Position numbers and translations under genes: made by a program. 30,802 nucleotides of DNA from JANRJY01 sp033763735. Its GTDB lineage: Bacteria; Bacteroidota; Bacteroidia; Cytophagales; UBA9547. The stretch lies in assembly GCA_033763735.1 (NCBI GenBank), contig JANRJY010000121.1:1-30802 (forward strand), read 5' to 3'. Below, piece after piece: positions 15,064 to 23,877 of this stretch. Each line of letters starts with the position of its first letter. Position 1 is the stretch's first letter. A model generated the notes under the pieces. The model saw nothing but the letters and a program-made list of their open reading frames with translations, had not been told where the DNA came from and ran no database searches.

Positions 15064-16407
15064 ATGACATACAAAGAAGCACAAAGTTATCCTTTTATTT
15101 GCCTCCTCTCAAAGGAATTAAATTATCTTTTAAAGTTTGGCAGGATAATTTCATGCTTTTCACAAAATAAAGATGAATTAATTATCGAAATAAGGGTAAA
15201 AAATAAGTACTGGTACTTAATTTCTAATTTGCTCCCGGAAGTGTCACTTTTAAAGCTTACCGATAATTTTCATAGAGCAAATAAAAATTCAGTAAATATC
15301 TTTCCGGAAATAATTGGCGTTGAAATTATTGAAATAAAGCAGCATTTCAACGAGAGAAGCTTTCATTTGGCTTTATCTAATCAATTGGACCTGATATTTA
15401 AGTTGCATGGTCCTAATTCTAATATTTTACTAGCAAAATCAAGAGTTGTTGCTTCTATATTCAAACACAATTTGATTAAAGACTTTCAGTTTAAATATGC
15501 TGATTTTGACTTTGTTGTACCATATATTTCTATTGCCAAACCTCAAATATTAGATGCTTATAATCAACTATTTGACCACACTATCAGAAATTATGGAATT
15601 GAAACGAAAAAAGAAAATCTGATTAAAAAATGGGAACACCAAATCAAAAAAAATGAGCAATATATTAAAGCTAACACCCAAAAATTGAAGCAATTACTTG
15701 AGGATGTGCCATTTGAACAAATTGGACACATACTTATGGCCAATGCACATTTGAACTTGAAAGGACAAAAATCGGCCAATTTCATTAATTATTACGATGG
15801 GAATGAGATAACAATTAATCTAAAACCCAACATTTCCATTCAAGAAAATGCGGCTTCGTACTATAAAAAGCATAAAAACCGGAAACTTGAACTTGAAAAA
15901 CTGGAACAAACAATTGCATCAAAACAGCAGGAAAATACTGAATTAAAAGAGCAACTCGAAAAGGTAAAAACCTCCAATGATTATTTTGTGATTAGTTCTT
16001 TTGAGAAAAAAAGCGAGTCAAAACTTAAAGATAAAGTTGAACCAAGTGCATATTTTTTTGAATTTATCGAAATGGGTTTTGTGATTTTGGCAGGAAAGAA
16101 TGCCAAATCCAATGACTTACTCACCACAAAATATTGTCACAAAAATGATCTTTGGTTGCATGCCAAAGATGCCACAGGCTCACATGTGGTTGTAAAATGG
16201 CAATCCGGGAAAAATTATCCTAGGCCAGTATTAGAAAAGGCAGCCTCAATAGCTGCATTTTTATCAAAACGTAAAACCGAGAAGCTGGTGTTGGTGAGTT
16301 ATACGGAACGTAAGTATGTACGAAAGCCTAAAGGTTCAGCAGTAGGAATGGTTCTGATAGATAAGGAGCAAACGATATTGGTGGAACCAAAGGATCCGTT
16401 TGGGTGA
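15064..16407 (+). CDS. RqcH/NFACT-family ribosome quality-control protein
   Basis: This 447-residue protein has an NFACT-N domain (about 1-150), a helix-hairpin middle region, a Lys/Glu-rich coiled coil (about 267-305) and an NFACT-R (DUF814) domain with NDLWLHAKDATGSHVVV beginning at residue 361. Bacterial RqcH binds obstructed 50S subunits with peptidyl-tRNA and directs C-terminal alanine tailing. It is shorter than Bacillus RqcH (about 570 residues). The residues aligning with the essential D97/R98 pair appear to be E97/R98 (in HFNERSF), a conservative change. The function is assigned by family. A perfect palindrome just after the stop probably terminates it. Confidence 0.85.
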   Translation: MTYKEAQSYPFICLLSKELNYLLKFGRIISCFSQNKDELIIEIRVKNKYWYLISNLLPEVSLLKLTDNFHRANKNSVNIFPEIIGVEIIEIKQHFNERSFHLALSNQLDLIFKLHGPNSNILLAKSRVVASIFKHNLIKDFQFKYADFDFVVPYISIAKPQILDAYNQLFDHTIRNYGIETKKENLIKKWEHQIKKNEQYIKANTQKLKQLLEDVPFEQIGHILMANAHLNLKGQKSANFINYYDGNEITINLKPNISIQENAASYYKKHKNRKLELEKLEQTIASKQQENTELKEQLEKVKTSNDYFVISSFEKKSESKLKDKVEPSAYFFEFIEMGFVILAGKNAKSNDLLTTKYCHKNDLWLHAKDATGSHVVVKWQSGKNYPRPVLEKAASIAAFLSKRKTEKLVLVSYTERKYVRKPKGSAVGMVLIDKEQTILVEPKDPFG

Positions 16408-16423
16408 TGTTTATTAAGAAAAG

Positions 16424-16456
16424 AGATTTGACAACTTTTTAAAAGTTGTCAAATCT
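16424..16456. terminator. Bidirectional terminator-like perfect palindrome
   Basis: AGATTTGACAACTTTT (16424-16439) and its exact complement AAAAGTTGTCAAATCT (16441-16456) are separated by one T. It lies between the convergent rqcH and rhamnosidase stops, 17 bp and 12 bp away. The central A/T run shortens the practical stem to about 11-12 bp with the U-rich part in the loop, so it is not a textbook intrinsic terminator, but its position fits that role on either strand. Confidence 0.65.
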
Positions 16457-16467
16457 ACATCTTTCCC

Positions 16468-19400
16468 CTACTTCACAAAATTCAATTTCGATACCGGCAG
16501 TTTTGTTTTGGTGCCGTTGTTATATTGCCACTGCAATTCAAGAGATTCTCCGCCTACGGCTTCAAAGTATTCAACTTCAATAGTGTGCTTACCCTCTGTT
16601 AAATTCACTTTACCAAATGCTGTTTCTGGTCCGTGAGTACCATCAATAACTGCCACTTCTTTACCATCAATTTTAATTCTGCTACCATCATCCGATGTAG
16701 TGTAAAAGGTATATTCACCTGCATTATCAATCTGCAAGTTCGATTTTAATACAATTCCATAATTATCGGGTCTTTTGCTCAGGGCCTTCAAATCGATTAT
16801 CGCAGATGTGCCTGTGGTTAAAGGTTTTAAGGTGCTAAAATCCGGAAGTTTTTTCCATTCTCCTTCATAATAATTATATGCCCATCCTGTGTTGGTATTA
16901 TTGATTAATTCAATGTTAACATTACTTTCAAAACTTGGCGATTTGCCCGGAAGTGAGGCAATAGCTCTTACGGTTGATGAATAAATTAAGTCAAAAGGAC
17001 CAGTATATAATTTTGATTGTTCGGTAGGAGTTGCACCATTAGTTGTATAATAGATTTTGGCATTTGGAGTATTTGATTTAATGGTTACCTTCACACTTTT
17101 GCCAACCAATAAAGTGTCGTTTGGTGTAATTGAAGGACTGAAAACATACGTTTTATATTCAGGAAATACAAAATTGGTTGAAACAAAAGCATATTTACCA
17201 GAGCCCACTTCGTATACTGCCCTACCATTTTCGAGTTTTACAAACTTCACTCCTTCTGATTTGTGAGCAGGAACTCCGTTAGCCACAACAACTGATTCAT
17301 CCACAGCAGGTATTTCCACAGTTGCTGATGTATTAACCGGAATTTCGATATTCCAAATAAAGTTTTTCCCTTCGGTGCGCCATTCACTTGAAATATTTCC
17401 ATAAAGAGATATATGCGAAGCTTTGGCAAATTTTACTTTGTCAGATAATTCAGGTCGCATTTTTATTTTCTTAAATCCTACAGATTTGTTTGCATTGGCA
17501 ATGCCACCTACACTTTCATACATCCAGATAATTACATCTCCCAACAACATCACATGGTTACCTGAGTTCATATCAGGACGGGCTTTGTCGCCATTCCATA
17601 GTTCCCATATGGTGGTAGCACCTCTTACTATTTGATATCCCCAGCTTGGATAATCGGTGTTGGTTGCTAAAGTATAAGCTAAGTCGGGGCGACCATTATC
17701 GGTTAGCGTTTTCATTAGCCATTGGCCACCTATGAGCCCGGTTCCCATTTTGGTTTGATGCTCTACAACTAATTTTTGAATGGTATTTTGAAATACTTTC
17801 TCTTTGAAATCCTCACCTACAACTCCCATACCTATTGGTAATAGACTGGATGACAAAGAGTTGTTGTCATACAAAAAGGATCCACGATTAAATAAAATAT
17901 CATTTATCGCTTTTCGGATGTTTGCTGCTTCATTTTCAAAATAAGTGACATCTTCCGATTTCCCTAACATTTTGGCATAAGAAGCAATCAATTTGAAATC
18001 GTAGTACAAATAACATGAACTCATTAATACACCAGAAGTTTGTCTCTTTGGATCCTGGCTCCATATTATATCCAATCTTTCCGGAGGCATACACCAATCG
18101 CCATACGTATTTTTGCCAATCAATCCGTTGCTCATAAATGTGCGCATGTATTTGGCCCATTTCACCATTTGATCGTAATTGCGCTCAATAAGTTTGGAAT
18201 CACCTGTTTGTTGGTAAATCACATTTGGAATTATGATAAAACATGAAGGCCAAACAACCCCGTCATTATATATTTTTACCATTCCATTATGAGTGGGAGC
18301 CACATCAGGCACTGAACCATTATCTAAAGTCGCATCATTAATATCCTGCATCCATTTGTTGTGAAGCGTTACATTTCTGAAAATATATGCTTCTCCTTTG
18401 GCTTCAACGGATCTGTCTCCTAACCAACCAAATCTTTCATCGCGTTGAGGGCAATCGGTAGGCATACTTCTATAATTTCCTCTGATGCCCCAATAGGCAT
18501 TTTTGTGTAATTGAGTCATAATGTCATTGGAACAACTGAATGAACCCACAACAGGTAAAGCATCGTGAACTACTTTGCCTTCAATACTATTCAAGTCAGG
18601 TTTGCCCGGAAATCCAGAGATTTCGACATATCTGAATCCATGGTATGTGAATTTGGGTTCCAAGCTTTCGCCATTAGGATCGCCCTTAAGTGTATAATAA
18701 TCAGTAACTTCTGCAGTACGCATATTGTCGAGGTATAAACTTCCGTCCGGTTTCAATAATTCAGAGAAAACCATTTTAACGGTGGAACCCTTTGAGCCTT
18801 TCACTTTCAGTTTAGCCCAGCCCACCATATTTTGGCCCATATCAACAATAAAAACACCGGGTTTGAGTTCTTTCACTGAAATGGGTTTGAGGGTTTCCAT
18901 GACCTTGATGGGTTGTTTGTTTTCTGAACAAATTAAAGGGCTTGGGCTTTCGACTAGTTGTGCGGTCAACCATTGTGCATCGTTGAATCCGGGTTTGTCC
19001 CAACCTGTTTGTTCCTTGGTAGCGTCATATGATTCGCCATCGTATTCGTTGTTGCGGGTGATTGGTCCATTTGTTGTTATTTTCCAAGTATTGTCAGTAA
19101 TTATTGATTCTTTTGAACCGTCAGTATAGGTAATATTCATTTGTGCTAATAATTTAGGGTATCGAGGTTTGTATCCAGGTAATGTGTCTGTTGGCTTGTA
19201 TTTTGTTGTGCTCCATTCACCGGTAGCTTCTTGTAAAGGTCTTAAACTGGTATAACGACCTGCTCCCAGATATGACCCAAATGCATTTTTACCGGTTTTG
19301 ATAAGTTTGCTCACATCATAAGTATTATAAAAAACACGTTTTTCCATTTGTGAAAGCGCAGGTGCTAGCACAGCATCTCCAACTCTATTGCCATTGATAT

Positions 19401-19974
19401 AAAACTCATATAGTCCGGCAGCGCTTACATATAATGTGGCTGATTTTACCGTTTTAGTAATTGCCGATTCTTTACGAAGCATGCGTCCGGCAACTAATGG
19501 AATGATAGAAGAAGGACGTTCATTGGGCATGGTTTTGTCAAGACCAATCCATTTGGCTTTCCAATCGTTGGGGCTAATTAATCCGATAGTAAATGTGGAA
19601 ACGGGGCTCCATTCCGATTCTTTACCTGTTTTGTCCCAAACCTTCACTTTCCAAAATACTTTAGACTCTGAAACAAGTTCCTTGCCTGAATATTTAATGT
19701 AGGTTGATTGATCAGACATTTGTTTTCCGCTATCCCAAAGGTCAAAATTGTTCTTGTTCACATTATCCAAACTGGAAGCTGCGCCAATTTGATAAGCAGT
19801 TTGTAATTGAGCTTTGCCTGTTGATGTAGAAATCCAACTCAAACGAGGTGATGTGATATCAATTCCTTCCGGATTAGTCAAGTTTTCGGTGGTGAGACCT
19901 AAAGGATGAATAATATCCTGAGCCTTAGAAATGATAAATGAAAGGCAAAAAAGTGTTAAGATTAATTTTCTCAT
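16468..19974 (-). CDS. Secreted alpha-L-rhamnosidase (GH78) with CHB_HEX_C-like and PA14-like domains
   Basis: This 1168-residue enzyme starts with a Sec signal peptide (MRKLILTLFCLSFIISKAQ). The order is a fibronectin-like N-domain (PRLSW near 43-47), a carbohydrate-binding beta domain with AKWIG near 140, the GH78 (alpha/alpha)6 barrel and a C-terminal beta domain. The catalytic acidic cluster is DCPQRDERFGWLGD (D507, D512, E513, with D520 at its end), and the probable base is E791 in TTIWELWNG. After this come a CHB_HEX_C-like module (about 948-1025: AKIYYTTNGATPTE) and a PA14-like module (about 1030-1168: YTFYTTSDDGSRIKIDG). It releases terminal L-rhamnose outside the cytoplasm. No SusC/SusD pair or regulator is adjacent, so it is an orphan rather than part of a visible PUL. 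Confidence 0.93.
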   Translation of the reverse strand: MRKLILTLFCLSFIISKAQDIIHPLGLTTENLTNPEGIDITSPRLSWISTSTGKAQLQTAYQIGAASSLDNVNKNNFDLWDSGKQMSDQSTYIKYSGKELVSESKVFWKVKVWDKTGKESEWSPVSTFTIGLISPNDWKAKWIGLDKTMPNERPSSIIPLVAGRMLRKESAITKTVKSATLYVSAAGLYEFYINGNRVGDAVLAPALSQMEKRVFYNTYDVSKLIKTGKNAFGSYLGAGRYTSLRPLQEATGEWSTTKYKPTDTLPGYKPRYPKLLAQMNITYTDGSKESIITDNTWKITTNGPITRNNEYDGESYDATKEQTGWDKPGFNDAQWLTAQLVESPSPLICSENKQPIKVMETLKPISVKELKPGVFIVDMGQNMVGWAKLKVKGSKGSTVKMVFSELLKPDGSLYLDNMRTAEVTDYYTLKGDPNGESLEPKFTYHGFRYVEISGFPGKPDLNSIEGKVVHDALPVVGSFSCSNDIMTQLHKNAYWGIRGNYRSMPTDCPQRDERFGWLGDRSVEAKGEAYIFRNVTLHNKWMQDINDATLDNGSVPDVAPTHNGMVKIYNDGVVWPSCFIIIPNVIYQQTGDSKLIERNYDQMVKWAKYMRTFMSNGLIGKNTYGDWCMPPERLDIIWSQDPKRQTSGVLMSSCYLYYDFKLIASYAKMLGKSEDVTYFENEAANIRKAINDILFNRGSFLYDNNSLSSSLLPIGMGVVGEDFKEKVFQNTIQKLVVEHQTKMGTGLIGGQWLMKTLTDNGRPDLAYTLATNTDYPSWGYQIVRGATTIWELWNGDKARPDMNSGNHVMLLGDVIIWMYESVGGIANANKSVGFKKIKMRPELSDKVKFAKASHISLYGNISSEWRTEGKNFIWNIEIPVNTSATVEIPAVDESVVVANGVPAHKSEGVKFVKLENGRAVYEVGSGKYAFVSTNFVFPEYKTYVFSPSITPNDTLLVGKSVKVTIKSNTPNAKIYYTTNGATPTEQSKLYTGPFDLIYSSTVRAIASLPGKSPSFESNVNIELINNTNTGWAYNYYEGEWKKLPDFSTLKPLTTGTSAIIDLKALSKRPDNYGIVLKSNLQIDNAGEYTFYTTSDDGSRIKIDGKEVAVIDGTHGPETAFGKVNLTEGKHTIEVEYFEAVGGESLELQWQYNNGTKTKLPVSKLNFVK

Positions 19975-20034
19975 AATTCTAAAATAAACATTAATAAAGT
20001 GAAAGATTTAAATGAAGGTAACAAAAATACAATG

Positions 20035-20042
20035 CAAAAGTA
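20035..20042 (-). promoter_or_regulatory. Promoter -7 box (TACTTTTG) of the rhamnosidase gene
   Basis: On the minus strand TACTTTTG followed by C matches the extended Bacteroidota box TAnnTTTGC. It is 60 nt before the rhamnosidase ATG. There is no TTTG at the expected -33 place; instead that region holds a tandem repeat and a palindrome, which would suit an activator-dependent promoter. Confidence 0.45.
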
Positions 20043-20081
20043 TTAGAAAAATTCTAATCCGTATCCTGTACTATCCTGTAT
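20042..20081 (-). promoter_or_regulatory. Operator-like palindrome plus tandem 10-mer upstream of the rhamnosidase gene
   Basis: ATTAGAA-aaa-TTCTAAT (20042-20058) is a perfect 7 bp palindrome touching the -7 box. Just upstream in transcription sense lie two head-to-tail copies of a 10-mer, TATCCTGTAC (20062-20071) and TATCCTGTAT (20072-20081). Repeated sites one helical turn apart are typical of activator binding. This is inferred only from pattern; no regulator gene lies nearby. Confidence 0.4.
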
Positions 20082-20104
20082 AATTGACAAAATATAAAAA
20101 ATAA

Positions 20105-21073
20105 TTAGGACTCTTCCTGAACCTTTCTTCTGAAAAGACCAATTTTTGGATTGTACCCATTTGGCACTTTTTGATAGTATCCGGTACCATTGTAGGGTCT
20201 TTTGCGTGGGTTGGTTCTGCAAGTTTCAGAACAGGCTCCTTCCATTTCGATACCACATTTTTCGCAAATAGGTACATGCTCATTGCAATCGGGATTGGCA
20301 CAATTAACCATTCTGTCACATTCGGTTCCACACACAAAACATTTAGAAATCACAACCGGATTTACTTTGTTGACATCTACAGCCAATCGATTATCAAATA
20401 CATAGCATTTTCCTTCAAAATCTTCACCACCTTCTTCAATGCCATATTTGATAATCCCACCGTGTAATTGATAAACATTTTCAAATCCTTGCTCCAATAA
20501 ATATGCACTTGCTTTTTCGCACTTAATTCCACCGGTACAATATGTAATTACTTTTTTGTGTCTATAGGGCTCAAGCTCATTCATTTTTTCAGGAAAATCG
20601 CGCAAATTTTCAATATTTAAAGTAACTGCGCCTTTAAATCTGCCAACTTCATGTTCATAATTGGACCTGAAATCAACCAGAACCACATCCGGGTCTTCTT
20701 TCATCATTTTTTTGAACTCGGCAGGTTCAACATGAATTCCTGTTCTTTCCCAAGGTTTGATATGGGGCAAATCGGCATGCACGATTTCTTTTTTTGTTCG
20801 AACATGTAGTTTTTCAAATGTATGTTGGCTATGTTCCTCAATTTTGAAATCAATATTTGCAAATCGAGGGTCACTTTTGACATGCTTCATGTATATTTCA
20901 CAATCTTTTTTGAGCCCGGAAATGGTTCCGTTCAAACCTTCTGAAGCAATAATAATTCTTCCTTTAAGATTGTTGTTGAGGCAAAAAAGGTGGTGTTCTT
21001 CTCTGAATGCTTCGGGGTCTTCTATTGGTGTAAAACAATAGTAAAGCAATACATAATAATCTTTTGTTTCCAT
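20105..21073 (-). CDS. trhO: tRNA uridine(34) hydroxylase, rhodanese-type
   Basis: The 322-residue protein matches TrhO (YceA): an N-terminal ferredoxin-like acylphosphatase-type domain, then a rhodanese domain (about 115-215) with VDFRSNYEHEVG and the active-site loop CTGGIKCEKA (C179, C185), then a Cys-rich C-terminal zinc-like segment (CFVCGTECDR, ANPDCNEHVPICEKCG). TrhO catalyses O2-dependent hydroxylation of U34 in tRNAs on the way to 5-carboxymethoxyuridine or methoxyuridine. Length and motif order are standard. It is monocistronic by appearance, with a TATCTTTGC promoter box 32 nt upstream of the ATG. The last residues (FRRKVQEES) are ordinary. Confidence 0.92.
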   Translation of the reverse strand: METKDYYVLLYYCFTPIEDPEAFREEHHLFCLNNNLKGRIIIASEGLNGTISGLKKDCEIYMKHVKSDPRFANIDFKIEEHSQHTFEKLHVRTKKEIVHADLPHIKPWERTGIHVEPAEFKKMMKEDPDVVLVDFRSNYEHEVGRFKGAVTLNIENLRDFPEKMNELEPYRHKKVITYCTGGIKCEKASAYLLEQGFENVYQLHGGIIKYGIEEGGEDFEGKCYVFDNRLAVDVNKVNPVVISKCFVCGTECDRMVNCANPDCNEHVPICEKCGIEMEGACSETCRTNPRKRPYNGTGYYQKVPNGYNPKIGLFRRKVQEES

Positions 21074-21104
21074 AACTTTCTTAGTTTCATGCTAAGTGTT
21101 GGTG

Positions 21105-21112
21105 CAAAGATA
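21105..21112 (-). promoter_or_regulatory. Promoter -7 box (TATCTTTG) of trhO
   Basis: On the minus strand TATCTTTG, followed by C, fits TAnnTTTGC. It ends 31 nt before the trhO ATG. The short leader contains CTTAG-N7-CTAAG, a weak hairpin. A clear -33 TTTG is not present. Confidence 0.45.
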
Positions 21113-21154
21113 ATGGGTATTTTTATTTAAATTAAATGACTTTGGTCAGCAAAA

Positions 21155-23203
21155 CTACAATTTCTGATTTGTCATATTAAGGAAATCCAAAAATTTGGAC
21201 ACATCCAGATCATAGGCAACGGGTCTACTGATTACATTTTCATTTTCATCTATGATCACATAATATGGTTGTGCATTGGTTTGATAACGGGTAATTTGAA
21301 AATCAGCATTTTGTTTGCCAATACTCTTTTTTATTTTATTATCATAAGTCGATGTATACCATTCATTTTGAGGTAGTTCTGTTTTGTCGTCCACATACAA
21401 AGCCAATACAATAAAGTCATTTTTGAGTTTCTTAAGCACTTCCGGATTGGACCATACATTTGCTTCCATTTCTCTACAATTAACACATCCGTGTCCGGTA
21501 AAATCAATAAATATGGGCTTATGTGTTTGTTTGGCACATGCAAGTGCTTCTTTATAATCAAAGTAACCTTGTATGCCATGAGGCAATTCTAAGAAATTGC
21601 TATACTTAGGCACACTGCAAAGATTGCTTTGATTGGGTATGGAAGAAGCACCTTGTTCCGGTTTGAAATCTTGGGTAGATAATGGAGGCAAATAACCGGA
21701 TAATGGTCGAAGTGGCGCACCAAACAAACCAGGCACCAAATACAATGTAAAAGATAAAGTAGCTATTCCCAATATCAATCGTGGTACACCAATTCGTTCC
21801 AACTTTGAGTCATGAGGCAGCACTACCAAGCCAAATAAATATAAACTCAATGTGCCAAAAATGGCTATCCAAATGGCGAGATTGACATCTCTGTCCAACA
21901 ATCCCCAATGGTATGCCTGATCGGCTAAACTGAAAAACTTGAATGCCAATGCCAATTCCAAAAATCCTAGAACTACTTTAACAGAATTAAGCCATCCACC
22001 TGATTTGGGCAAACCTTTAAGCCAATTGGGAAATATGGCAAACAATGTAAACGGAACCGCAAAAGCCAATGAAAAACCAAACATACCTACCAACGGCCTT
22101 AAAAATGCACCCCCTGCTGATTGTACCAATATAGTACCAATAATAGGGCCTGTGCACGAAAATGAAACCAATACCAAAGTAAATGCCATGAAGAAAATGC
22201 CAATATATCCGCCTCTATCTGATTGACGGTCAGCGGCATTGACAATCCAACTTGGTAATGTTATTTCAAAAAGACCTAAAAACGACAGAGCAAAAACCAC
22301 AAAAACCATAAAAAAGAACATGTTGGGCAACCAATGTGTGCTTAAGAAATTAGCTGCTTCCGGACCGGCAAGTTTGGCAACAGCCGTACCAATTAAAGTG
22401 TAAATGGCTATTATGGAAAATCCATATAAAAGCGCTTTAAATATAGCTTCACTTCTCTTTTTGCTTGAATGAAGGAAAAAAGTAACGGTCATGGGTATCA
22501 TAGGGAATACGCATGGCGTGACCAAAGCCAAAAGACCGGAAATAAAGGCCAATAAAAAAAACGAAAATAAATTCTCTTCAGAAACCGGAGTAGCATTTAC
22601 AACTGAAGGCACTGTAATTATACTTACAACCTCATTTTTGGAAGTGGTATTTGAATCAATATTAGTAATGTTTGTATCTACTACTAAAGCAGAAATATTT
22701 ACATCCGAAACTTTTAAAGCTTTTTTTGTCTTTGAAACTGATTCTGAAATTTCAAAACCCTCAAAACGGAATTCTTCATCTTTGGGAGGCAGGCAAATGC
22801 CTGATTCTAAAGAACAAGTGCTGAACTCGTAGGTCCCACTGATATTCAGGTCTTTGGACAGAATTTTTATTTTTTGGACAAATTTTGCTTTGGAAGTAAA
22901 ATATCGATAATCACCTATATATTCATCTTTTTTAAACTTATCGCCAACTGCTTTCACTTCCCCAACCAATTGATATGAAGTATGTGGATTAAATGTAATT
23001 GTCGTTGCAGGGGCGGAATCAAACTTTCCAACCGAATACATATACCAACCTTGCTGGATGGAAGCTTCAAAATTCAATTCGATGACATCACCTACAGAAG
23101 CTTTTTTGGTAGAAGCTTCATACGTCCATGTTGCCGGTTTTTCGACCTGTGCATATGAGATAATACTTATAAATAGAGCAGTTAGAAAGAAACAATTTTT
23201 CAT
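21155..23203 (-). CDS. DsbD-like thiol:disulfide interchange protein (protein-disulfide reductase)
   Basis: About 682 residues from the ATG at 23203, which gives a clean signal peptide (MKNCFFLTALFISIISYAQ). A longer frame begins at 23254 but overlaps the atpI-like stop and buries the signal. Domains in order: a periplasmic DsbD-alpha domain (about 20-160, with CSLESGICLPPK), a CcdA-like membrane domain with C231 in TPCVFPMIP and C350 in SFSCTGPIIG, then a C-terminal thioredoxin domain with CVNC (C573, C576). It relays electrons from cytoplasmic thioredoxin across the inner membrane to periplasmic reductases, for disulfide isomerisation or cytochrome c maturation. It follows the AtpI-like gene by 37 nt on the same strand. 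Confidence 0.92.
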   Translation of the reverse strand: MKNCFFLTALFISIISYAQVEKPATWTYEASTKKASVGDVIELNFEASIQQGWYMYSVGKFDSAPATTITFNPHTSYQLVGEVKAVGDKFKKDEYIGDYRYFTSKAKFVQKIKILSKDLNISGTYEFSTCSLESGICLPPKDEEFRFEGFEISESVSKTKKALKVSDVNISALVVDTNITNIDSNTTSKNEVVSIITVPSVVNATPVSEENLFSFFLLAFISGLLALVTPCVFPMIPMTVTFFLHSSKKRSEAIFKALLYGFSIIAIYTLIGTAVAKLAGPEAANFLSTHWLPNMFFFMVFVVFALSFLGLFEITLPSWIVNAADRQSDRGGYIGIFFMAFTLVLVSFSCTGPIIGTILVQSAGGAFLRPLVGMFGFSLAFAVPFTLFAIFPNWLKGLPKSGGWLNSVKVVLGFLELALAFKFFSLADQAYHWGLLDRDVNLAIWIAIFGTLSLYLFGLVVLPHDSKLERIGVPRLILGIATLSFTLYLVPGLFGAPLRPLSGYLPPLSTQDFKPEQGASSIPNQSNLCSVPKYSNFLELPHGIQGYFDYKEALACAKQTHKPIFIDFTGHGCVNCREMEANVWSNPEVLKKLKNDFIVLALYVDDKTELPQNEWYTSTYDNKIKKSIGKQNADFQITRYQTNAQPYYVIIDENENVISRPVAYDLDVSKFLDFLNMTNQKL

Positions 23204-23240
23204 ATGATATGTTAAAATAAACAACGAAATGGAATTAGAT

Positions 23241-23459
23241 TTATTTCGTTGCATTTACTTGTTTAATAAGCAAATATATGGATGCAATGGTTCCAATTAA
23301 TAAAAAAAATAGGGTAAAATAAGGTTTGTCCGTTTTCAAATAATTATCAAACAAATTGCCTAAATACGCCATTATCAAAATGGTTACTCCCATTTGAGCT
23401 CCCGCAGAACCAAACTTGATGTATTTATTAAGCTGTTCTTTCGGCTCTGGTTGAGACAT
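23241..23459 (-). CDS. AtpI/AtpZ-like small membrane protein
   Basis: This 72-residue protein has two hydrophobic helices (about 17-38 and 46-66) and an N-terminal polar segment. The GAGVTILIMAYLGNLFDN-like first helix and Tyr-rich turn resemble the AtpZ/AtpI family, small proteins that assist F0 c-ring assembly or Mg uptake for ATP synthase. Its start lies 32 nt inside the 3' end of the bactofilin gene, so it is translationally coupled. Bactofilin and AtpI often precede the atpB operon in Bacteroidota. Here no ATP synthase subunit follows; dsbD does. It is a good family match by size and layout, but not verified. Confidence 0.75.
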   Translation of the reverse strand: MSQPEPKEQLNKYIKFGSAGAQMGVTILIMAYLGNLFDNYLKTDKPYFTLFFLLIGTIASIYLLIKQVNATK

Positions 23460-23844
23460 ATTCGCTAAGGTTGATTTCTTTTACGTCTCCACCCATTTTG
23501 CAAGTTCCATTAAATACAGCACCTGCTTCAACTGCGAGTTTTGAAGTCAGAATATCTCCATAAATCACTGCAGTAGAACGAAGTGTGAGCAAGTCAGTCA
23601 CTTCAATTTTGCCTTTAATTTCACCAGAAATCTCAGCAGAATTGGCCAAAATATGACCTTCTATCAACGAACCTTCACCCATAGCAAGTTTTGATTTGGT
23701 GGTAACATTACCTAATACACGACCCTCGACACGGATGTTGGCAAGTGTTTCAATATTACCTTCTATAAAAGTTCCTTTGCCGATGATGTTATTGGATGTC
23801 GTTATTTCTTCCGCTTCCAATTTTACTTTATTGTTTGAAAACAT
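23428..23844 (-). CDS. Bactofilin (polymer-forming cytoskeletal protein)
   Basis: The 138 residues consist of short regular beta-helix repeats from about residue 20 to 120 (GKGTFIEGNIETLANIRVEG, then GNVTTKSKLAMGEGSLIEGHI and following turns), with polar tails at both ends. This is the single-domain DUF583 bactofilin fold that self-assembles into non-polar filaments at the membrane and positions envelope enzymes. It is 33 nt downstream of the MATE gene and overlaps the AtpI-like gene by 32 nt. No transmembrane segment is present, as usual. Role in cell shape or envelope organisation is inferred from family. Confidence 0.92.
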   Translation of the reverse strand: MFSNNKVKLEAEEITTSNNIIGKGTFIEGNIETLANIRVEGRVLGNVTTKSKLAMGEGSLIEGHILANSAEISGEIKGKIEVTDLLTLRSTAVIYGDILTSKLAVEAGAVFNGTCKMGGDVKEINLSEYVSTRAERTA

Positions 23845-23877
23845 ATATTAGTTGTAAAAGTTCAACATGCGAATATA

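Noticed and set aside
15046..15084. N-terminal extension (MCFFVCHKS...) of the TIP30-like gene
   Set aside because: It overlaps the divergent RqcH start and precedes the normal Rossmann start without homology.
18725..19129. 134-codon plus-strand open frame inside the rhamnosidase gene
   Set aside because: It lies wholly within a well-supported GH78 coding region in antisense, with low-complexity Ser/Thr/Leu content and no family features; a shadow frame.
22491..22832. 113-codon plus-strand open frame antisense to dsbD
   Set aside because: The dsbD frame in the same span has intact domain motifs; the antisense peptide is Lys/Thr/Glu-rich without recognisable structure.
23204..23254. N-terminal extension of dsbD to an ATG at 23254
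   Set aside because: It overlaps the AtpI-like stop and would place about 17 residues before a clean signal peptide that has its own ATG.
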